From Alphaproteobacteria bacterium (lineage in GTDB: Bacteria; Pseudomonadota; Alphaproteobacteria; Caulobacterales; Maricaulaceae), in assembly GCA_030428405.1 (NCBI GenBank), contig JAUIEH010000107.1:1-7868 (forward strand): DNA of 7,868 nucleotides, written 5' to 3'. Both the position numbers and the translations under genes were made by a program. The notes under the pieces were generated by a model. The model did no database searches and was not told the origin of the DNA. It saw only the letters and a program-made list of their open reading frames with translations. How positions within the stretch are numbered: the stretch's first letter is position 1; each line of letters starts with the position of its first letter. Shown piece after piece: positions 1-6,991 of this stretch.

Positions 1-1
1 C

Positions 2-838
2 GATTTCCTGCAGCTCCCGCCCGTGGTGACCGGCCAGGACGGCCATGTCCTGCACGAACTTGATTATCGCAGCCCGTACGCTTTCGACGCGCATGTCTTC
101 CGCGAGCTCGATCCGACATTCGTCGAGATGGAAATCGTTTATCGGCAGACGGATGAATATTTCGTCAGCCTGCTCGGCCGCGTGCGCGCGGGCGACGCCG
201 AGGCCGTTCAGGAGATCAACGAGCTTTGCGTGCGCCGCCACCGCGACGGCGCCATGCCGGTCATGTTGTGCTCCACCAATCGGCTGGCCGAGGCCTATAA
301 CGAGCGTGGACTGAATAATTTGCCGGGCGAGTTCAATGTCATTGAAGGCGACCTCTCCGACAAGTTTCAGCGCGACCGCCTGCCCGCGCCTCAGACGCTG
401 GCGCTGAAAATCCGCGCCCGGGTCATGGCGGTGCGCAATGATCCGCAAATGCGCTTCGTCAATGGCTCGCTCGGCACCGTGCTTGATTTTGAAGAAAACG
501 GCGTACGCGTCATATTCGACGGCGGTCGCGAGCCTGTGCTGGTCGAGAAAGCGACGTGGGAAAGCGTGCGCTATGACGTCGAGGGTTCGAAAATCTCAAC
601 CAGCATTGTCGGCAGCTACAAGCAAGTGCCGCTGACGCCCGCCTGGGCGATCACGGTGCACAAGGCGCAGGGCCTGACGCTGGACGAAGTGCGCGTCGAT
701 CTCGGCCGCGGCGCATTCGCGGCGGGTCAGGCCTATGTCGCCATGTCGCGCTGCCGCACGCTTGAAGGCCTCTCCCTCGTGCGCCCTCTTCAGCCTACGG
801 ACCTTATGCTCGACCCCGCGCTGGAGCGGTTTTTGTAA
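2..838 (+). CDS. PIF1/RecD-like ATP-dependent DNA helicase, C-terminal part (5' end outside window)
   Basis: The reading frame is open from the first bases, so this is the 3' part (278 residues visible) of a longer gene. It begins with DFLQLPPV, which matches the GDxxQLPPV motif III of PIF1-type superfamily 1 helicases. Next come YRQ (residues 47-49), an STN block near 91-93, and the segment LKIRARVMAVRNDP followed by VNGSLGTV (about 135-160), typical of the linker before the last RecA-like domain. Motif V is TVHKAQGLTLD (218-228) and motif VI is QAYVAMSRCRTLEGL (243-257). The Walker A and B motifs must lie upstream of the window. The family unwinds DNA 5'-3' using ATP and acts in the cytoplasm; a role in repair or replication is inferred from the family. 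An internal GTG at 23 is not the true start, because homology continues before it. The gene converges on the GFA gene with only 5 bases between the stop codons. Confidence 0.9.
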   Translation, partial: DFLQLPPVVTGQDGHVLHELDYRSPYAFDAHVFRELDPTFVEMEIVYRQTDEYFVSLLGRVRAGDAEAVQEINELCVRRHRDGAMPVMLCSTNRLAEAYNERGLNNLPGEFNVIEGDLSDKFQRDRLPAPQTLALKIRARVMAVRNDPQMRFVNGSLGTVLDFEENGVRVIFDGGREPVLVEKATWESVRYDVEGSKISTSIVGSYKQVPLTPAWAITVHKAQGLTLDEVRVDLGRGAFAAGQAYVAMSRCRTLEGLSLVRPLQPTDLMLDPALERFL

Positions 839-843
839 AGCAC

Positions 844-1272
844 CTAACCCGCCGGCGGCGGCTGGGTTTCGACCTGCGGCAAATCTGGATCGAAACAGGC
901 CCAGGACGGCGCTTGCGCAGTCCAGATCGTCATTGCGGGCTTGGCGATTTCCGGGTCGTCCAGCGAGCCCGCGCGCACGAATACAAGATGCGGGCGCGCT
1001 TCGGCCTCGCTGAAGAGATGAACGCCGCAGCTCGGACAAAACCGCCGATGCATGACGTTCCCGCTATCCGCCGTCGCCTGATGATCGGCCAGCTCGCCCG
1101 TCACCGTCATCGTCTCGGTCGGAAAGCAGACATTGACCGTCGGCCCGCCGGCGCCGAGCTTCTGACACAGCCTGCACCAGCACACGCGCGTGACGATCGG
1201 CTCAGCGGCGATTTCATAGCGCACCGCGCCGCATAAACATCCGCCCGTCGCCACTGCGTTGCTGGCCGCCAT
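844..1272 (-). CDS. GFA-family (CENP-V/GFA fold) zinc-binding protein
   Basis: A 142-residue protein with the full cysteine pattern of the GFA domain: C12-x-C14 (GGCLCGAVRY), C31-x-C33-x2-C36 (CWCRLC) and C79-x2-C82 (FCPSCGVHLF). In the family these cysteines bind two zinc ions. The end, with TIWTAQAPSW then a proline-rich tail, is also typical, and the length is normal. The family is named after glutathione-dependent formaldehyde-activating enzyme, but most members have no proven reaction, so formaldehyde or glutathione chemistry should not be assumed. The ATG has an excellent ribosome site, AGGGGAA, 5 bases upstream. Its first two bases belong to the TAG stop of the gene before it, which suggests translational coupling with that membrane protein. 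It is probably cytoplasmic: there is no signal peptide or membrane segment. Confidence 0.9.
   Translation of the reverse strand: MAASNAVATGGCLCGAVRYEIAAEPIVTRVCWCRLCQKLGAGGPTVNVCFPTETMTVTGELADHQATADSGNVMHRRFCPSCGVHLFSEAEARPHLVFVRAGSLDDPEIAKPAMTIWTAQAPSWACFDPDLPQVETQPPPAG
846..868 (+). terminator. Weak hairpin just past the helicase stop
   Basis: AACCC-GCC and GGC-T-GGGTT can pair with one bulged base, 7 bases after the helicase TAA and inside the 3' end of the convergent GFA gene. Only TTT follows on the plus strand, so it is at best a weak terminator; the GCC/GGC part may just be the proline-rich codons of the GFA tail. Confidence 0.2.
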
Positions 1273-1277
1273 GACCG

Positions 1278-1284
1278 TTCCCCT
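1278..1284 (-). promoter_or_regulatory. Shine-Dalgarno of the GFA gene overlapping the upstream stop codon
   Basis: AGGGGAA, 5 bases before the GFA ATG. Its first bases are the AG of the TAG that ends the membrane-protein gene. A ribosome ending the first gene would stop on the site that starts the second, so coupled translation is likely. It also supports the ATG at 1272 as start. Confidence 0.6.
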
Positions 1285-3124
1285 AATCCCTGCGCAAAAC
1301 GCCGGTCAGCGTCAGGATGACGATGGCGGAGAGCGCAGCTCCAGTCAGCACAAAGGCTGCGTGGAGCATGGTCCAGACGCCGGCGCCGGCCCCTTGCGGC
1401 GCAAAGCGGCAATATGAGCTTTGGCCGAGATCAACCACCGGCAATGCGGAATCGAGCGCAAACACGAACAGATTCAATCCCGGACAGCCCTCCTGCACGT
1501 CGCGCGCGGCCAGCCCGAAGGGCAAGAGATAGCGGGTGGGCGCCGGGTCGATCTCAACCGGCAAAAATGGCTGTCCGAACACGAACAAAGCCAGCGCATA
1601 GAAAACAGCGCCGAGCGCGATGAAGCTTGCGAATGACAAGGTGGCGCGGCCGCTCGAATAGCCGTGCAGGCTGACGAACATCAAAATGCGCGGCAGGATG
1701 CGAGCAGCGCCGGGATCGACCTTCGCCTCCAGGCGCGCCCGGATTTTCTCGACAGCGATTTCGTCAGCCTCGCGCGTGCGCGCGCTGTCGCGCATGACCT
1801 TGCTGAGCTGCTCAAAAGGCTGTGGGCGGAAGGTCGCGCATGTCGCAACGCCGTTGGGGAACTGGCGCCGCAGCCATTCAATGCGCTGAGCGGCGTCGCC
1901 GCCGCTCAGCGTCATATCGAAGACATTCGTGTAGCTGATGCCTTCGATCTCAAGAAAGCCGGGCTCAGGCCAACCGGTTTCCGGATTGTCGATCAGTACG
2001 GTGACATTGGCGCCGGCGAGCAGAACCCAGGATGCGAGCGGCTGGCGATTGACGCCCTCAATGACGCCCTCTTCGCCTTCGACATAACGACCGACATTGG
2101 AGAACGCCAAAGCGTTCGAAACACGGATCTGGCGCAGATTGACGGCGACCGGTCCGCCCTTGCCGACCTGGCCCTCATAATCCGGCCACGGCGTCAGACG
2201 GGCATTGGTGAGGAAGAACGAGCCGCCGACGATCGCGGAAAGAAAATTCAATCGCCCGTGTGAAACGAACGGCCAGTCGTCCGAGCGCGAGAGGTTCACT
2301 GACTCGACGACAAGATCCTCGCAATGCAGCGAGCGTCCGTTCGGATTGTTGATGACGGCGGCGTTGGCGTTGAGGTCGCCGCCGACCCGGCTTGCTGCGA
2401 AGATAACCTCTCCGCAAGCCTCGAAACGCCAACCAGCTTCCGGCGTCATGTCGACATCACCGCCGACGGAGACGGCGCGGGCGCTGAGCGCCGGCATGTC
2501 GCCGCGCGCATCGATGCGGGCGCCGGAGAGCGCAAACAATCCTTCAATCTTGGCGCCGTCAAGACGGACCTCGCCGCAGGCCGAAAAGCGCTTGCCGGCG
2601 CGCGCGCTCATATCGAGCCGACCGCCGATCCGCGCATTGGCGAGATAGACCGAGCAAATGCCCAGCTCCACAAATTCGGATTGGTGCGCCGCCACGCCCG
2701 CGAAGCTGCTGCCGGACAGATCCAGGTCGGCGCGCGTGGATAAGGACGCGCCGATGAATGCCGGCAGGCTGCTCTCGATGATGCGCACGGACAAAAATTC
2801 CGCACCGGAGAAGTCTACGAGCGAGTCGAAGGTGCAGCGCTGAAACGAGATGGCGAGACCGGGCGCGCCCACATGTTCGTTGCGCCAGGGCGCGCGCAAC
2901 GGCCCTTCAATGACCGCGCCGCAAATCCTCAACGCGCCGCGCAAAGACGGCCAGTCAGGATTCTCATCGCCAATGAGCCGACGCAGAAATCCCGCGCGCA
3001 ACAGTCGCGCATCCTCCGGCGCTTTTTCGAGGTCGAGCGGTTCACCAGCGGCGACGGCGTCGAGAACCGCGCGCTCGGCGACGTTCAGATCCTTGAAGCG
3101 AGCCATTTGCGGGACGGTGGCCAT
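1283..3124 (-). CDS. Membrane-anchored beta-helix-like repeat protein of unknown function
   Basis: A protein of 613 residues. I place the start at the ATG at 3124 (MATVPQMARF), since AAGGA lies 6 bases upstream; a TTG at 3205 in the same frame would add 27 Arg-rich residues but has no ribosome site. An N-terminal helical part (1-60) is followed by a long beta-rich region (about 65-400) of repeats resembling pentapeptide-type right-handed helices, with phrases such as GEVRLDGAKIEGLFALSGARI. Three copies of a unit of 52-54 residues start near residues 166, 220 and 272. A short conserved helical block (QPFEQLSKVMRDSARTREAD, 435-454) leads to two hydrophobic segments (about 494-517 and 581-608), with ALDSALPVVDLGQ (556-568) between them and a final RRD. 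Proteins with this plan are often labelled 'membrane-associated oxidoreductase', but I see no cofactor or redox motif. It probably sits in the inner membrane with the repeat domain on one side. It is first in a two-gene unit with the GFA gene. Confidence 0.8.
   Translation of the reverse strand: MATVPQMARFKDLNVAERAVLDAVAAGEPLDLEKAPEDARLLRAGFLRRLIGDENPDWPSLRGALRICGAVIEGPLRAPWRNEHVGAPGLAISFQRCTFDSLVDFSGAEFLSVRIIESSLPAFIGASLSTRADLDLSGSSFAGVAAHQSEFVELGICSVYLANARIGGRLDMSARAGKRFSACGEVRLDGAKIEGLFALSGARIDARGDMPALSARAVSVGGDVDMTPEAGWRFEACGEVIFAASRVGGDLNANAAVINNPNGRSLHCEDLVVESVNLSRSDDWPFVSHGRLNFLSAIVGGSFFLTNARLTPWPDYEGQVGKGGPVAVNLRQIRVSNALAFSNVGRYVEGEEGVIEGVNRQPLASWVLLAGANVTVLIDNPETGWPEPGFLEIEGISYTNVFDMTLSGGDAAQRIEWLRRQFPNGVATCATFRPQPFEQLSKVMRDSARTREADEIAVEKIRARLEAKVDPGAARILPRILMFVSLHGYSSGRATLSFASFIALGAVFYALALFVFGQPFLPVEIDPAPTRYLLPFGLAARDVQEGCPGLNLFVFALDSALPVVDLGQSSYCRFAPQGAGAGVWTMLHAAFVLTGAALSAIVILTLTGVLRRD
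2195..2629 (-). repeat. Three diverged internal repeats of 52-54 codons in the beta-helix protein
   Basis: In protein terms residues 166-195 (IGGRLD...GKRF..CGEVRLDGAKIEG) line up with 220-249 (VGGDVD...GWRF..CGEVIFAASRVGG) at an exact offset of 54. A third, weaker copy (WPF..HGRLNFLSAIVGG, 284-301) lies a further 52 residues on. The identity is seen in protein, not as clean DNA repeats, so the duplications are old and kept for structure. Confidence 0.6.
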
Positions 3125-3130
3125 CACGCT

Positions 3131-3135
3131 TCCTT
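3131..3135 (-). promoter_or_regulatory. Shine-Dalgarno that decides the start of the beta-helix protein
   Basis: AAGGA on the minus strand, 6 bases before the ATG at 3124. The upstream in-frame TTG at 3205 has no comparable site, so the shorter 613-residue product is preferred. Confidence 0.6.
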
Positions 3136-3208
3136 TCTCTGCGCGCAGTCGAAGGCGACATCGCGCATCCCCTCCACGACTAGACCGCGCCGCAATCACC
3201 GGCAATCG

Positions 3209-3236
3209 TGGATAGACAAGCTGAATTGGTGTTCAA
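3209..3236 (-). promoter_or_regulatory. Candidate sigma70-type promoter for the minus-strand pair
   Basis: Read on the minus strand: TTGAAC (3236-3231), 16 bases, then TATCCA (3214-3209). It would give a leader of about 80 bases before the ATG at 3124. It overlaps the plus-strand candidate promoter almost completely, so the two could compete. Promoter calling by eye in GC-rich alphaproteobacteria is weak evidence. Confidence 0.3.
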
Positions 3237-3240
3237 TCAT
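3213..3240 (+). promoter_or_regulatory. Candidate sigma70-type promoter for the acyl-CoA ligase operon
   Basis: TAGACA (3213-3218; five of six bases match TTGACA), 16 bases, then AATCAT (3235-3240; four of six match TATAAT). Transcription would begin near 3247, leaving a leader of about 50 bases to the ATG at 3300. The position in the 175-base divergent gap is right, but the match is moderate. Confidence 0.3.
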
Positions 3241-3283
3241 CGCGAACAAACTGTGCGCGTCCAATCGCGGCAGCAAAAATATT

Positions 3284-3290
3284 GGGAGGA
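3284..3290 (+). promoter_or_regulatory. Shine-Dalgarno that decides the start of the acyl-CoA ligase
   Basis: GGGAGGA, 9 bases before the ATG at 3300. It excludes the in-frame TTG at 3282, which lies just upstream of this site, and agrees with the family-typical N-terminus MLGLMQ. Confidence 0.7.
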
Positions 3291-3299
3291 ATACGGCCG

Positions 3300-4940
<1,641 letters not shown>

Positions 4941-4956
4941 CCCGCGAGGCCGGGCC

Positions 4957-5643
4957 GTGAATCTTGAGGACATCGAAGCCGACGGCGTGCGCGTGCTGAC
5001 GATGAACGCGCCGCGCCTTCATCTGTTCACGCCGGAAGCAATTGCGGCGCTCACAGAGGCATTTGCTTCGCACGACGCGACCAAGCCGCTGGTCGTGACG
5101 TCGACCGGGGACGTGTTCTCGGCGGGCGTCGACGTAAACGCCATCGGCGCGCTCGACAAGGCCGGCGCCGCCGACTTCGCGCGCGCCATCACGCGCATGA
5201 CAGCGAGCCTTCTTGCGATCGATGCGCCCGTCGTGTCCGCCCTGCCCGGTCACGCCATTGGCGGCGGCCTTGTTCTCGCTCTGTGTACCGATTTTCGTAT
5301 TGCGACCGATGACGCATCGGCCAAGTTTGGTCTCGGCGAAGCCAAGGCGGGTGTTCCGTTTCCGAGTGGCCCTGCCGCCGTCATTCTCGCCGAAGTGCCG
5401 CCGAACCGGCTGCGCCGGCTCGCACTTGCAAGCCTCAACGAGACCGCGCGGACGATGCACGAGATCGGCGTCTTTGATGAACTCGCGCCGCCAACTGATT
5501 TGCGTGACCGCGCTGTCGCGACGGCGAGAACGCTCGCGAGCCAGCCGGCCTTCACCGCGGTGAAGCGCCAGGTCCGTGGCGCATTGCGCAGGACGCTGCA
5601 GGACGCCGCTGAGGCCGGCATGGAGCCGCATTTCGACCCGTGA
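4957..5643 (+). CDS. Short enoyl-CoA hydratase/isomerase (crotonase-fold) protein
   Basis: A 228-residue crotonase-family protein, about 30 residues shorter than the usual 255-265, the shortfall being mainly at the C-terminus. The start is GTG with GAGG 7 bases before it and 16 bases after the ligase stop. The two oxyanion-hole segments are present: FSAGVDV (54-60) and GHAIGGGLVLALCTDFRIA (98-116). The position that holds the first catalytic Glu in rat crotonase (GGGCEL, Glu144) is Val106 here (GGGLVL). The second (Glu164, PEILLG) is matched by E128 in FGLGEAKAG. With one acid left, an isomerase or other crotonase reaction is more likely than classical hydration. The usual RPEKRNAL-type opening is also changed, to NAPRLHLF. 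It is expected to act on an acyl-CoA in the cytoplasm, plausibly the product of the ligase. Family assignment is firm; the reaction is not. Confidence 0.85.
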   Translation: MNLEDIEADGVRVLTMNAPRLHLFTPEAIAALTEAFASHDATKPLVVTSTGDVFSAGVDVNAIGALDKAGAADFARAITRMTASLLAIDAPVVSALPGHAIGGGLVLALCTDFRIATDDASAKFGLGEAKAGVPFPSGPAAVILAEVPPNRLRRLALASLNETARTMHEIGVFDELAPPTDLRDRAVATARTLASQPAFTAVKRQVRGALRRTLQDAAEAGMEPHFDP

Positions 5644-5688
5644 CCGCGCCAGGACGCGCTCATCGCGTTTCCTCAATCGAGGCCCGCA

Positions 5689-6051
5689 ATGTTCATCTCT
5701 CTAAAGACGAAAATCTCTACGCCGCTCTGGCGAGAGTGCGCGGATTTCTACCGTTTGATCTTCAATATGCAGGTCGCGGAGGAATGGGATCACGCCGACG
5801 ACAAGGGCGTCATCCTCGCCTTCAATGACGGCTCGGGCGAAGCCTATCTCGAGATCTATGACACCCAGACCGAGCACGATTTCACCGGTTTGAGCCTGCA
5901 GTTCAAAGTCGACGCCGTCGCAGACTTCATCGCGAGCCTGCCGGAATATATCGAGTTCGAAGGGCCGACCCCGCGCCCGTGGGGCTCCACCTATGTCTAT
6001 CTGCGCGACCCGGCGGGCGTGCAACTCGTCGTGTTTGACGGCGGGCTCTAG
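5689..6051 (+). CDS. VOC-superfamily (glyoxalase/bleomycin-resistance fold) small protein
   Basis: A 120-residue protein with the paired beta-alpha-beta-beta-beta layout of the vicinal oxygen chelate fold: a first half with CADFYRLIFNMQVAEEW (17-33) and AYLEIYD (52-58), and a second half with LSLQFKVDAVADFIASL (68-84) and the closing YVYLRDPAGVQLVVFDGG. The ATG has GAGG 6 bases before it and lies 45 bases after the crotonase stop, in the same operon. Aligned with metal-dependent glyoxalases, only E55 remains of the four ligands; the first-strand position near residues 6-8, Q71 and V114 are not standard ligands. It may therefore be a binding or non-metal VOC protein instead of a dioxygenase, epimerase or glyoxalase. 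A link to the acyl-CoA genes is inferred only from gene order. It converges on the hydroxylase gene with 18 bases between the genes. Confidence 0.8.
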   Translation: MFISLKTKISTPLWRECADFYRLIFNMQVAEEWDHADDKGVILAFNDGSGEAYLEIYDTQTEHDFTGLSLQFKVDAVADFIASLPEYIEFEGPTPRPWGSTYVYLRDPAGVQLVVFDGGL

Positions 6052-6062
6052 CGCTCGCCCGC
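6041..6062 (+). terminator. Hairpin across the VOC stop codon, possible convergent-gene terminator
   Basis: GCGGGC (6041-6046) and GCCCGC (6057-6062) form a perfect 6-base-pair GC stem around a 10-base loop holding the TAG of the VOC gene. It lies just before the end of the convergent hydroxylase gene (6070), so it could slow polymerase from both sides. No T-run follows on either strand, so it is not a standard intrinsic terminator. Confidence 0.3.
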
Positions 6063-6069
6063 TTCGTAG

Positions 6070-6903
6070 TCAGCTTGCAACCGCGCGTTCAGGCGCTTTT
6101 TCGACAGGACGCACGCGCACGATCGGCCAAAGCAATTGTTCGCCGACGGAGGTATCGGGCAGGTTCTCGACGCCGAACTCTTCAGGCACGCGGCGCGTGA
6201 TTTTCGCTGTGCCGAACAAGACGTCCCAGAAGAATAAGAGATTGCCGAAATTGCCTTTATAGTTAGTCACGCCGTCTGCGGCGTGCTTGCCGTGATGCGC
6301 CGAATGCGTCGCCGGCGTCGAGATGGTCCGCTCCACCACCCACATCACCGGCGAGAGCCATTTGATCCGATAGAGCGGCGCATCCCAGCGTACATCGCTA
6401 TGTGCGGCGTAAATTACGGCTGTCTTGATGACGATATAGCCCGCATAGACCCAGCCGAGCCCGAGATAGACGAGCGCGCCCGACAGCCACAGACCGGGCA
6501 TCGGCAGATAGTAGAACAGATTATTGCGATATACGACGCGCACGGAGAGATACTCCGCGTTATGATGCGGCCGGTGCAGCTTGTAGAGCCACGGCACGGT
6601 GTGCGAGGCGCGATGCCACCAATATTGCGTCATGTCGTCAAAGACGAGGAACAACAAGACGCCCGCCCAGATCGGCAGCCCCTCCAAGGCGCCCGCGGCG
6701 CCGGGCGCAGCCAGCGCTGCGAGCGCGCCGCCGCCAAACATCGCCAGCGGCTGGGTCAGCAGAATGACCGAGGCCGCAGATATTATCTCGACGACGCCGT
6801 CGCCCGGGCGTGCGCCGCGCTTATGCAGAAATCCGGTGCGCATCGCTTCCAGCGCGGCCAGCCCGACAAAAACGCCGACGATGGCGATCATTTCCGGTTT
6901 CAT
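6070..6903 (-). CDS. Sterol desaturase/fatty acid hydroxylase family membrane di-iron enzyme
   Basis: A 277-residue integral membrane protein with the complete histidine set of the fatty acid hydroxylase superfamily: H97-x3-H101 (WWHRASH), H110-x2-HH114 (HRPHHN), an extra H168 (AAHSD) and H200-x2-HH204 with H207 (HSAHHGKH). These bind the two irons that activate O2 for hydroxylation or desaturation of a lipid chain or sterol-like ring. Hydrophobic stretches near 4-20, 40-68, 78-90, 130-165 and 220-230 agree with the usual four-helix membrane arrangement, with the histidine clusters on the cytoplasmic side. The ATG at 6903 has a strong GGGGAGG 7 bases upstream, so the start is secure. It is divergent to the Crp-type regulator gene and converges on the acyl-CoA operon. 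All metal ligands are intact. The substrate (fatty acid, sterol, hopanoid or carotenoid) cannot be told; a lipid role fits the neighbours. Confidence 0.9.
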   Translation of the reverse strand: MKPEMIAIVGVFVGLAALEAMRTGFLHKRGARPGDGVVEIISAASVILLTQPLAMFGGGALAALAAPGAAGALEGLPIWAGVLLFLVFDDMTQYWWHRASHTVPWLYKLHRPHHNAEYLSVRVVYRNNLFYYLPMPGLWLSGALVYLGLGWVYAGYIVIKTAVIYAAHSDVRWDAPLYRIKWLSPVMWVVERTISTPATHSAHHGKHAADGVTNYKGNFGNLLFFWDVLFGTAKITRRVPEEFGVENLPDTSVGEQLLWPIVRVRPVEKAPERAVAS

Positions 6904-6936
6904 GTCCCGACCTCCCCAAGCGCCGTTCGGCGTCTG

Positions 6937-6965
6937 ATTCTTGACCTACACGGGCTGCCCGCCAA
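6937..6965 (-). promoter_or_regulatory. Candidate promoter of the hydroxylase gene
   Basis: On the minus strand: TTGGCG (6965-6960), 17 bases, then AAGAAT (6942-6937), giving transcription start near 6930 and a leader of about 27 bases. The spacing is ideal and the hexamers are fair matches. It overlaps the regulator's own promoter region, so the regulator could control both genes. Confidence 0.35.
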
Positions 6966-6972
6966 AGAATGC
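6941..6972 (+). promoter_or_regulatory. Candidate promoter of the Crp/Fnr regulator
   Basis: TTGACC (6941-6946) is a good -35 match. The -10 is unclear: AGAATG (6966-6971) is at 19 bases, longer than ideal. The AT-rich stretch up to 6991 is the only such patch nearby. If used, the transcript would have a very short leader, which fits the lack of a Shine-Dalgarno before the ATG at 6992. Confidence 0.3.
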
Positions 6973-6987
6973 TAAAAACTTGGCATT
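6961..6987. promoter_or_regulatory. Overlapping inverted repeats, possible operator
   Basis: Two perfect five-base inverted repeats overlap here: GCCAA (6961-6965) with TTGGC (6980-6984), spaced 14 bases, and AATGC (6968-6972) with GCATT (6983-6987), spaced 10. They sit between divergent start codons, beside both candidate promoters, where an autoregulating Crp/Fnr dimer would bind. Neither matches the standard CRP or FNR box, and five-base arms arise often by chance. Confidence 0.25.
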
Positions 6988-6991
6988 TAAG

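Noticed and set aside
1664..2263. 199-codon plus-strand frame inside the beta-helix gene
   Set aside because: Antisense shadow; the minus-strand frame has coherent repeats, membrane segments and a ribosome site.
3125..3205. Upstream TTG start adding 27 residues to the beta-helix protein
   Set aside because: No ribosome site before the TTG, and the added Arg-rich stretch overlaps the likely leader; the ATG at 3124 has a good site.
3221..3236. TGAA-N6-TTCA as a FadR-like operator for the ligase operon
   Set aside because: Only four-base arms and no match to a known fatty-acid regulator site; too short to support.
6921..6932. CGCCG-TT-CGGCG hairpin in the hydroxylase leader as a riboswitch or attenuator
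   Set aside because: A single tiny hairpin in a leader of under 30 bases cannot hold a sensor structure.
6283..6975. 230-codon plus-strand frame opposite the hydroxylase
   Set aside because: The minus strand carries all the di-iron histidine motifs; this frame is Arg-rich and motif-free.
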